This document shows positions 37,301 to 47,272 of a stretch of DNA of 64,000 nucleotides, piece by piece; the first letter of the stretch is position 1, and each line of letters begins with the position of its first letter. Origin of the DNA: Argopecten irradians (Eukaryota; Mollusca; Bivalvia; Pectinida; Pectinidae); contig NC_091145.1 of the NCBI RefSeq assembly GCF_041381155.1, positions 38,269,882-38,333,881 on the forward strand, in the 5' to 3' direction. Both the position numbers and the translations under genes were made by a program. Below the pieces are notes generated by a model. That model did no database searches. It was not told the DNA's origin and saw nothing but the letters and a program-made list of their open reading frames with translations.

Positions 37301-40300
37301 TCGGTGGTAGAGCATCTTTAAAGTTTATAAACATTTTAAAACTTTTCTCTTTTATTTTTCTACGGTTTAGCCGGTCTTCATTTAGTCAAACTACCTGATG
37401 ATTCATTACATCAAGTGACGATGTATAATGTAACATACAATTAGATAAAAAAAATGACGATTTGTAATCTACAACTACTTCCTGGTAAATTTTCTATATA
37501 TGTATTTTTTAATTCATCAATTACACATTTTAGGTAGTTATAAAGATGTTAAAGGCTTTGAAATAACTTATATGGAGCTCATTGCTGGGAACACGGAAGT
37601 GAAATGCATCATCTTTAATCTAACTGGTGAAATCACTACAACCGACAAGGAAAATAAGGTATGGCTCTATTGTTATGTGTGGCGTCATTGCATTGCCTAG
37701 CTACAAACGTGATGATGTAGTAAGCACAGGCATATGGTGCCCGGCTACTGTTAAGACGCTTGCCAAAGTTACACTTAGTTACATGACGTCATTGTCCTCG
37801 AATTCAATATAATGTAAAATGTGTCTATGTTAAAACACGTATGGTAAATTTTCAAAATGATTGTAGTGTCTATCTACAATGCGAACTCTTGTGTATCTTT
37901 TAATACCTCCACCGTCTGTTTTGGACCAAGTTCACACTTTCAAATTTCAGACTTTTTCATTTTCTCTAGATCAGACATATACGATCTGTCTGTATCCGTT
38001 TAAATTAAAGATTTATTAATTCTCTAAATAAATAAATGTCCAATTTACAATATTGCCTGCTTTATTGAATTAAGCATTTTTTTTTAAATTTCAAAATATG
38101 AAGGTATGACAAAAGAATTTTGCCAATCGGAAAGTCAGTGTGAACTTAACATGAAAACAAAGACAGATTTAATTACCAATGCGTTTTGGTCGTCTTGTTT
38201 TTTATACTGACTTACGTTATATTTATGCAAGGTGGCCTTCACATCAGAATTGGTTGGTCCTGTCGCCTCCGGAAAAGACTTTTTTCTCATGGCCTACAGC
38301 CTACCGAAGCCAGCCGCCCATTATGATAAAGACATGTCTATTGCTACCATGGTCCACACTGGTCCTCCATTTAGTAAGTTTGGGATGATGCAGTTGTAAT
38401 AGTAATCTTAAACACAATTATTCGTTTTTGGAAACCTGTAGAAAAAGGTAGGGGCGGAGGTGTGTGTGCAAACAAAACATCGAAAATTATTTTAAAATTC
38501 TCATTTCGGTTTTTACAAAATGGTTCCAGGTATTAGACTTTTTGTGATTTTTCAATATTGATAAAAATTATATCAAATGCAAGACATGTTATTTCGTTAA
38601 ATCAGTTCTATTTTTAACTGAAGTGCATTATTCTGTCCCCTGTGATTGGTTATTCAGAGTTCTCATCGTAGTTGTTTGCGTTCTAATTAAATTGGTAAAT
38701 AAAACGATGTGGTAGCTCGACTGGATAAGTGAAAATTAACTTTCACGCTTTAACACGGATCCCTATTTAATTTATAATGTATACTCCTTTTTAGAATTAT
38801 ACAGATTAATAAAGGGATTTATATATAAATAATGGAGTAATTATGTAACAGAAACAAAGAAAACACATCGGGACTTGAACTCGGGACCTCCGAACACTAA
38901 CGCTACTACGTACACAGATTGAGCTACCCATCCAGACAAGTTTCTCTTCAGAGGATTTTTTAAATACCAGATATTTTCTTCGATACTTTACAACATTGAT
39001 GGTAAACATCGACTGTATTTTTGTTATTTCCTCTTCCAGATACCACATCTCCTTCCGCGGCCTCTTGGACAGCCGTCATTTCCTATAGAAACTTTTCGCG
39101 GGAGATTTACTACTCCTTTCAGCCACCACCCTCACGCTTCAATTTCCAGTATTTCATTGTCAGCTTATACAACGTGTCCGATGATAAAGAAATTTATGGT
39201 CCTTTAGTCGGACGTAAAAATACAACCGAAGTAAGTAAGATATATAGATACATGCTAGTGTACAAGGAAGATTGAATTATACTGGATTTAACAAAACATA
39301 CAAAAATAGATGTACTTTTTCAAGTGTTTGCGTTTTTTATTATGTTGCTGCAATTTTGAGACGACATACGAGGTTTTAATGCTTATTTCATGTTTTTATT
39401 ATTATGTAGTTTTCTGGAGTGTTCACAGACCTTAAGTCTGGCTGGTATCGTTTGAAGGTAAGCTCAAATTGTTTTTTATGACGCTACCCAACCACCCATT
39501 TTAAATGTATAAATAAAAGGCGTCGCAATTAGCGAATAGCTAGCAATGGTGTCAAGACAAAGGTAACAAACATTTATATTCTTGAATGAGTAGGGGACTT
39601 CTCATTCAATATTTAATCACAAAAACATATCACAAAATTAATAAATACGCGTCTTTAATTTCGCTTTGATTTAGCTGACACACTATGCGGTTACTGCTGT
39701 GGTAGTCGGTAATGTTGCTACATAATACTGTGAATTTGCTTCTTTACAGATTTTCCCTGAAGATATATATTTCCAGGATCATGAAAAATGTCTTTGTAAA
39801 AACAGTAGAGATTTATGTGTAACGTGTATAACGACTAGAACAGGTGCGATGTATATTCACGAACCGCCTAGCACAACGCCCAGCCCAACGACCACACATC
39901 AGCCCGTCTTACCAACCACCAAAAGTAAGCAAAGTCCATATTACATATCCACCAGATGTTGTCCTTAGTTCAGATCCTTCATTTAAAATAGCAATCCGGA
40001 TTTATTCCGCACCTAAAACCTTCCATTCCACATGTTCCAATGACTATACCAGTGGTGATTTTCTTCTCTATGTTATACGGAGCCCCCTAACTGACATGCC
40101 ACGAACAGATTTTATTTCGTTTTATTGAAATATGTTTTAGTTTTATCGAAATACTTTTTGTTTTATCGAAATGTTATTTCGTTTTAAAGAAATACTATTT
40201 CGTGTTATCGAAATAATATTTGTCTTAACATATGTTATTTCATTTTATCGAAATACCATTTCGTTTTATCGAAATACTATTTCGTTTTAACGAAATACAA

Positions 40301-43300
40301 TGTACTGTTTCGTTTTAAGGAAATATTATTTCGTTTTATCGAAATGTTAAATCTTTTTAACGAAATACTATTTCGTTTTAACGAAATGTGATTTCGTTTT
40401 ATCGAAATAATTATTTCGTTAAAACGATATAATATTGAGATTACCACTCTACCATTTCGATGATTCGTTTATTATAAACAAAAATGTTCAGATATTACCA
40501 ATGTGATTAAAGGGGTCCTTGGTCCGTTTTCATGAAAGTTACCATGCTCAAGCGCAAAAAAAAATGATAAGGATTGTAATGTCTAAATGCGTTACACAGT
40601 TGTATCATCACATAATTCGGCTTTCATGCATTACATTTGCCCACTTAAATATTGAATCCGTAAGGGACCTCACCTATATATATCCTGAATCCGTGTGATT
40701 CAGCAGCCATAGAAACACGCTGACAAATGACCAAACAGGTGCGCGTTACCAATAATTCAAGATAGTATCAATCCAGGATATTATTGTGTAACATATATTC
40801 TAACTGCATTCGCTCTACCTATACGTGGTTGTCAGTCACCGTAGACACTGTATTGAAAAAATAAAATAAATCTGAAATTCTAAGAGATGTCTTCCTCATA
40901 CTGAGAGATCTCCTCGATGACAGGTATTCCGTATTTGCTGATAGAAGTTAATTGCGACGTCATGTGTTTGCGAGCGTTACGTCGGAAAAAACGACGTGCT
41001 TTCCTCTCACAAAATATTGATGTCACAATTGGATACCTATTCGCAAGGGAGGTAACTCAGCAATATACAACAACGGAATACGCTAGTAAATAATGTGATT
41101 TATAAAAGTTACCTTGGATATGTATGCATTATTACTTATAGATATAGTCTTATGCTATGTTTACTTGGCTGTTATTTAAAAATAATTGTCCACAGACTAT
41201 TTGAAATATGCTTAAGTTCTTACACGTATATAAAGTCTTCTGATAGCTAGTGAGGACCAGCATGGGACATGTAATAGTTCAGCAATAATCTCACAATGCT
41301 TGTTTCGAAAGTAATAATTTGAGTTGTTGGCGGTTTACTTGGTAAAGATGGATTTGGAAGATTCCTAGTAAACCTTTTTTTCTGATGTGTTTTAGGTTCG
41401 ACTTCCAGCGGTAAAAGAATGTCCAACAGCCCCTCTTCTTTTCCTATCGCTCAAATTATTTCTTAGAAACATTTTATGTATAGTTATTTTATATAAATAA
41501 AATACTTTTACTTCTAGAGATCTCTTGTTTGCTCTTTGGCCCTGCATGTGGAATATTTCAGGTGGCTTACAAACTAATATATCATTTCCTTCTGTATCTG
41601 TGGTTTGCAATCCGCTTTCCGCAAGAATCATACTGAATGCTTGTCTTTTCTATTCACTTCTTTTTCTATCTTTATCAAGATTTTTTATAATCATTTGTTG
41701 AAAAGTATACATGTCATTTTGGGATCGCCTTTTACTTCGCCGGCTGCGGTTCGATCCCCAGCACGGGCGTTAAAAAGTAGGTTTTCTCCAGGGACTCCGG
41801 TTTCCCCGCACTCTCAATCCATTTGCGCTCAAGAAAGATTCCCTATTTACTTAAAAGACAAATAATCGATTGTAAATATTGAATGCAACCCTATTAGGAC
41901 ATCAAGAAAGTGTTGAAATCCTAGATATAATACGCCGCTACAAATATACCTACACGTTTTACAATCATGTCTATTGGTAATAGAATAAAGGTATGGATAT
42001 AATTTAAGCGTACCCACTGTTTAATACATCGGATCAGATTGGGATATTTTTCAATAGTAAATGAACTGTTTCACATTAATTTGACGTTGATATCTTTATA
42101 TCAGTTCAACTTTGGACATGTAATATAATAATTGCATGTAGTTAATGGATGCAGACGATAATTTAAAATAGAGCCAAAGACATTAGTGAACTGTATAACT
42201 GTATAGCTTCAATTTATTGTCACATCATCCTTGTACAGTTAGAAAAATATGTTAAGTATATGTATGTAATAATTTACATTAAGAGTAAACAAATAAACAT
42301 CGTTTCATCGCTTTTCTTAAAATGCATATACAGGTATACATATATTGCTCCATTAACACATGTTGTAGGAATAACATAGATGTTCCTCGCTCTTTCAATA
42401 CAACTGTGTATACCTTCTTCATTGATTATATAATAATCACATATAAATGATACGCAAATCATTCTCATTATGGTATTTCTACTTATCTCCACAGAACTTG
42501 AAGACCATACGGGCAAGGTTGTGGGAATAGCGATTGGTTCCGTTCTCGGTGTCATCCTCATCGCCATCATCGTTCTATTCTTCATCATGTACAAACGTAA
42601 GTAACATCCGGGTACTCCCCAGTAAATCCCCTTAGTGTACAAACGTAGGTAACACTCGGATACTCCTCAGTAAATCCCCTTAGTGTACAAATGTAGGTAA
42701 CATTCGGATACTCCTCAGTAAATCCTCTTAGTGTACAAACGTAGGTAACATTCGGATACTCCCCAGTAAATCCCCTTAGTGTACAAATGTAGGTAACATT
42801 CGGATACTCCTCAGTAAATCCCCTTAGTGTACAAATGTAGGTAACATTCGGATACTCCTCAGTAAATCCCCTTAGTGTACAAACGTAGGTAACATTCGGA
42901 TACTCCCCAGTAAATCCCCTTAGTGTACAAATGTAGGTAACATTCGGATACTCCTTAGTAAATCCCCTTAGTGTACAAACGTAGGTAACATTCGGATACT
43001 CCCCAGTAAGTCTCCTTAGTAGTCAAACGTAGGTACATTCGGATACTCCTCAGTAAATCTCTTTAGTGTACAAACGTAGGTAACATTCGGATGCTCATCA
43101 GTGAAACCCTATGTGTACAAACGTAAGTAACATTCGGATACTCCTCAGTAAATCCCCTTAGAGTACAAACGTAGGTAATATTCGGATACTCCCCAGTAAA
43201 TCTCCTTAGTATCCAAACGTAGGTACATTCGGATACTCCTCAGTAAATCCCCTTAGTGTACAAACGTAGATTACATTCGGATACCCCTCAGTAAATCACC

Positions 43301-46300
43301 TAAGTGTACAAACTTAGGTAACATTCGGATACACCTCAGTAAATCCCCTTAGTGTGCAAATGTACTTAACATTCGGATACACCTCAGTAAATCCCCTTAG
43401 TGTGCAAATGTAGGTAACATTCGGATACACCTCAGTAAATCCCCTTAGTGTGCAAATGTAGGTAACATTCGGATACTCCTCAGTAAATCTCCTTAGTGTG
43501 AAAATGTAGGTAACATTCGGATACTCCTGAGTAAATCCCCTTAGTGTGCAAATGTAGGTAACATTCGGATACTCCTCAGTAAATCCCTTCAGTGTACAAA
43601 TGTAGGTAACATTCGGATACTCCTCAGTAAATCCCCTTAGCGTGCAAATGTAGGTAACATTCGGATACTCCCCAGTAAATCCCCTTAGTGTGTAAATGTA
43701 AATATCATTCGGATATTCCCCAGTAAACCCCCTTAGTGTGCAAATGTAGGTAACATTTAGATACTCCTCAATAAATCCCCTTAGTGTACAAACGTAGGCA
43801 ACATTCGGATACACTTCAGTAAATCGCCTTAGTGTAGAAACGTAGGTAACATTCGGATACTCCTCAGTAAATCCCCTTAGTGTACAAACGTAGGTAGCAT
43901 TCGGATACTCCTCAGTAAATATCCTTATTGTACAAACGTAGGTACATTCGGATACTCCTCAGTAAATCTCTTTAGTGTACAAACGTAGGTAACATTCGGA
44001 TGCTCCTCAGTGAAACCCTATGTGTACAAACGTAAGTAACATTCGGATACTCCTCAGTAAATCTCCTTAGTATCCAAACGTAGGTACATTCGGATACTCC
44101 TCAGTAAATCCCCTTAGTGTACAAACGTAGATTACATTCGGATACTCCTCAGTAAATCACCTAAGTGTACAAACTTAGGTAACATTCGGATACACCTCAG
44201 TAAATCCCCTTAGTGTGCAAATGTACTTAACATTCGGATACACCTCAGTAAATCCCCTTAGTGTGCAAATGTAGGTAACATTAGGATACTCCTCAGTAAA
44301 TCTCCTTAGTGTGAAAATGTAGGTAACATTCGGATACTCCTGAGTAAATCCCCTTAGTGTGCAAATGTAGGTAACATTCGGATACTCCTCAGTAAATCCC
44401 CTTAGTGTACAAATGTAGGTAACATTCGGATCATTTAAATATTCATCATGTACACCAGTGGGTTACATTAGAATATTCATCATCTGAATATTCATCATGT
44501 ACACAAGTGGGCTACATTAGAATATTTATCAATTAAATAGTCATCATGTACATGATTGGGTCACATTAGAATATTCATCATCTGAATATTCATCATGTAC
44601 ACAAGTGGGCTACATTAGAATATTCATCATCTAAATATTCATCATGTACACAAGTAGGTTACATTGGAATATTCATCATCTAAATATTCATCATGTACAC
44701 AAGTGGGCTACATTAGAATATTCATCATCTAAATATTCATCATGTACACAAGTAGGTTACATTGGAATATTCATCATCTAAATATTCATCATGTACACAA
44801 GTGGGCTACATTAGAATGTTCATCATCTAAATATTCATCATGTACACAAGTAGGTTACATTGGAATATTCATCATCTAAATATTCATCATGTACACAAGT
44901 GGGTTACATTGGAATATTCATCATCTAAATATTCATCATGTACACAAGTAGGTTACATTGGAATATTCATCATCTAAATATTCATCATGTACACAAGTAG
45001 GTTACATTGGAATATTCATCATCTAAATATTCATCATGTACACAAGTGGGCTACATTAGAATATTCATCATCTAAATATTCATCATGTACACAAGTGGGT
45101 TACATTGGAATATTCATCATCTAAATATTCATCATGTACACAAGTGGGTTACATTAGAATATTCATCATCTAAATATTCATCATGTACACAAGTGGGTTA
45201 CATTGGAATATTCATCATCTAAATATTCATCATGTACACAAGTGGGTTACATTAGAATATTCATCATCTAAATATTCATCATGTACACAAGTGGGTTACA
45301 TTGGAATATTCATCATCTAAATATTCATCATGTACACAAGTGGGTTACATTAGAATATTCATTATCTAAATATTCATCATGTACACAAGTGGGCTACATT
45401 AGAATATTCATCATCTAAATATTCATCATGTACACAAGTAGGTTACATTGGAATATTCATCATCTAAATATTCATCATGTACACAAGTGGGCTACATTAG
45501 AATATTCATCATCTAAATATTCATCATGTACACAAGTAGGTTACATTGGAATATTCATCATCTAAATATTCATCATGTACACAAGTAGGTTACATTGGAA
45601 TATTCATCATCTAAATATTCATCATGTACACAAGTGGGTTACATTGGAATAGAGAGGAGAACATGGAAATAAGACAACATAACTTATCTTACAGGGAGAA
45701 TAGGAAAACAGAACGATCCTGAGCCAGGCAAATATTTACCAGGACCTGACAAGGGCGAAGTGAACAAGAATTATATCAATGATGAGAAAGTTACACCAAC
45801 TGGTAAATAGGGTGTTTTCTATTGAGCCTTCTTCAGAAATAGTGGATTTTATTAGATAAAAGCTGTTACACGATGACAATGTATTATTATCCTTAGAAAA
45901 TTATGATACATGTGTTGTGTGCAATGGCATAAAAGTTTGCTAAAAGGTATATATTCCACTTTGAAATAACTTAATTTATATACAGCACATATTGTCATTC
46001 TATTGCATAACAGAAACTGTCATCATTTTTATTACTATAAAAACTGATATGCATATAAAAAAATAAATCAATTACTAAATGTTCATAGTGATCGACATAA
46101 TATTTCGTGTGTAATGTGAAATAATGTAATAATCGCTTTTCTCTGTACCATCAGGTTTACTACGCATACAGAAAGTGTTCCTAGTAAACACTGAGGACCA
46201 TCCGAAACACCTTGGAGTGCTGAAGTCATTTGCTGCTTTCCTGGAGAAGGAATGCTGTTGTGATGTGACCTTCGCGCCCGATTGTAAGATAGAGGACAAA

Positions 46301-47272
46301 CAACAATGGATTGCAAGGTCCATGGACTTAGCCGACTTCATTATTGTTGTGCACTCGTCCGCATCATACCTTCAATACAAGGCATGGAAAGAGAACAAGG
46401 GTGAGCTATGTTACCAGCCTCTTACTAAGGCAGGGGATATATTTGTACCATCACTACAGAAAATTACTGAACGTTTGAGTAGGGGAAAAGATGTCCACAA
46501 GTTTGTCTCGATTCAGTTTCCCTATACCCCTGAAAGTTTTGTCTTCAAGAATTTGTTTCTTGGTACTGTGTACAATATTCCTACTCATTTGGATGGCTTC
46601 CTTTGCCACCTTCACGGCTTAAAACCGCCACATGACAAACTAGAGGAGCTCAAACTTCCTGTTCGAGTAAGCATCAGGCTGAGACCATCGGGTATGAACC
46701 TTATTGACGCAATAAATGCGGCTACAGAATACGAAAACATGCACAGGAAAAGACGAAGAACAAGCTCGGAAAAGTACGACTCTGGAATTGGTGTTGAGGA
46801 CGTTCAATGTAATGGCATACAAAATGGTTCGGATGACAACAGCAATGGACAGTCGTCTCCTTCCTACGAAAACACAAATAGACCAAACTGCCATTATGAC
46901 TATGCTGTCCATGGTGGAACACCACCTAACCAGCTATCTCCTCTACCACTACAAGAATATGAATACATGCAAATCAATCAGGGACCACAAAGAAAGGTGT
47001 TTCCAAAAATGGAGTTCGGACAAGGGGAGATGTGGTCAGCACCAGACCAATTGTCAGAAGATATTCCGGGTTACTTGGAATTTGAAGGAGACGATCCCTC
47101 ATACCAACCGCATCCTCCCAGTTACATAGGCGAGGACGACATCCAAAGTACACAGCTCCGAGATGAAATTTATGACATGAACAAACGATACATGACAAAA
47201 CAGTTCCTCCAGCATCTGGAGAGCAGTGTTGAGGTAGAGGAGTGCCAGAGTCTTGGTGGTATGAGTGTGTAA
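28314..47272 (+). CDS. IL17R-like: Receptor gene 3: interleukin-17 receptor-like protein with SEFIR domain
   Basis: Exons: 28314-28400, 35157-35196, 36456-36656, 37534-37658, 38232-38373, 39040-39230, 39410-39457, 39750-39924, 42495-42596, 45695-45802, 46155-47272. All borders are GT/AG and the joined frame is open for 778 residues. It starts MEGLVYTGLLLLLPVITAYT (signal peptide). Exons 2-8 give two extracellular modules (about residues 30-330) with many sequons and a Cys cluster (EKCLCKNSRDLCVTC). A Thr/Pro-rich stalk precedes the membrane helix at about 345-369 (VVGIAIGSVLGVILIAIIVL). The SEFIR domain is at about 414-565: KVFLVNTEDHPKHLGVLKSF opens it, followed by CDVTFAPDCKIED, QWIARSMDLADFIIVV and DVHKFVSIQFPY. 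In IL-17 receptors SEFIR binds the SEFIR of the Act1/CIKS adaptor to signal to NF-kB. A 210-residue tail follows, with KYDSGIGVED, DEIYDMNKRYMT and the end SLGGMSV. Receptor subtype cannot be assigned. A NAGNAG-like choice exists at 36455/36464. Confidence 0.9.
31720..32175. mobile_element. Palindromic MITE, copy of the family at 52 kb
   Basis: Contains GAATGGCGCGAAATCCGACG, TGACGTCACAATAGAGACAT and a hairpin (about 32038-32163: CACTATTTTTTAATTTTATC, GTTTGCAAAC on both arms). All of these recur in the same order at 52440-52715. This copy corresponds to one arm of the large palindrome there. Confidence 0.65.
33634..34200. repeat. 37-bp minisatellite in intron 1 of receptor gene 3
   Basis: About 14-15 copies of a unit containing GTCCCGCCACCATAATATCT and GTACGGGGAAATTTAGA, with one shortened copy near 33833. 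GC-richer than its surroundings. The 37-bp length shifts frame each unit, so the open frames on the - strand are artefacts. Confidence 0.92.
35261..35428. mobile_element. Small MITE with TACTGTAAACCAACT terminal repeats
   Basis: TACTGTAAACCAACT at the left end is exactly inverted as AGTTGGTTTACAGTA at the right, 168 bp in all. The inner text (AATTCGCGAATTTTGC / ATCACGAAATGTAC) is also roughly inverted. TA termini suggest a Tc1/mariner-type element. In intron 2 of gene 3. Confidence 0.7.
37012..37321. mobile_element. TTAA-target MITE, AGATGCT family, copy 1
   Basis: TTAA-AGATGCT at the left and AGCATCT-TTAA at the right, with GTCGACGAAT / TGTCGGTGGTAG text also partly inverted. The interior AAAAGTTACTCACTTGACAC and ACCATTACCACCATTG recur in the copy at 57005. 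Lies in intron 3 of gene 3. Confidence 0.75.
38800..38945 (-). mobile_element. tRNA-derived SINE, reverse orientation
   Basis: On the - strand, GATGGGTAGCTCAATCTGTG is box A-like and GGTCCCGAGTTCAAGTCCCG is box B. They are followed by TTTCTTTGTTTCTGTTACAT and an AT-rich end. Lies between coding exons 5 and 6 of receptor gene 3. Confidence 0.6.
40118..40432. repeat. Palindromic satellite of TTTCGTTTTATCGAAATA units
   Basis: About 14 imperfect units of roughly 20-23 bp, each itself close to self-complementary (TTTCGTTTTAACGAAA). The strands look alike and the array can fold as a series of short hairpins. Confidence 0.85.
41725..41860 (+). mobile_element. SINE fragment
   Basis: CTGCGGTTCGATCCCCAGCA is a box B, followed by GTAGGTTTTCTCCAGGGACT and CCGGTTTCCCCGCACTC, the same body words as the SINE at 9733. 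The box A half is diverged. Confidence 0.6.
42495..42596 (+). CDS. Transmembrane exon of receptor gene 3
   Basis: A 102-nt exon (phase 1 in, phase 1 out) encoding LEDHTGKVVGIAIGSVLGVI through IMYK. Its last 15-20 nt and the donor (ATGTACAAAC|GTAAGTAACAT) are the template for the tandem arrays that follow. The reading frame crosses exactly into the next exon at 45695. Confidence 0.9.
42584..44436. repeat. 48-bp minisatellite seeded by the transmembrane exon's 5' splice site
   Basis: About 38 copies of a 48-bp unit containing TGTACAAACGTAGGTAACAT, CGGATACTCCTCAGTAAATC and CCCTTA. The first unit begins in the coding exon: its ATGTACAAAC is exon and GTAAGT the real donor. Most units have GTAGGT at that place; some keep GTAAGT (near 43121 and 44031). 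Sub-blocks repeat at larger scale (42990-43300 resembles 43860-44180). At 48 bp (16 codons) the - strand has an artefactual open frame. Confidence 0.93.
44437..45655. repeat. 49-bp minisatellite, second array in the same intron
   Basis: About 25 copies of a unit with TATTCATCATGTACACAAGT, GGGTTACATT and GGAATATTCATCATCTAAA. TATTCATCATGTACACAAGT resembles the end of the transmembrane exon (TATTCTTCATCATGTACAAA). Neighbouring units alternate between GGGCTACATTAGAAT and TAGGTTACATTGGAAT, which suggests expansion by dimers. Confidence 0.93.
46155..47272 (+). CDS. Terminal exon of receptor gene 3: SEFIR domain plus C-terminal tail
   Basis: A 1118-nt exon after CTGTACCATCAG, entered in phase 1 so that the first codon is completed to Gly by the G ending exon 10. 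It holds the whole SEFIR domain and the tail to the TAA-type stop at 47270-47272. The tail is rich in Pro, Ser, Asp and Glu and likely disordered (PNQLSPLPLQEYEYMQ, PSYQPHPPSYIGEDD). In genes 1 and 2 the matching exon begins directly at the DSG region. Confidence 0.9.

Larger units (their letters stand above)
39925..42494 (+). other. Intron between stalk and transmembrane exons, receptor gene 3
   Basis: Phase-1 intron. Contains the palindromic satellite at 40118-40432 and a SINE at 41725-41860. No further exon is recognised. Confidence 0.6.

Noticed and set aside
43314..43814. 166-residue open frame of 16-residue repeats on the - strand
   Set aside because: By-product of the 48-bp minisatellite in the gene 3 intron, antisense to the gene.
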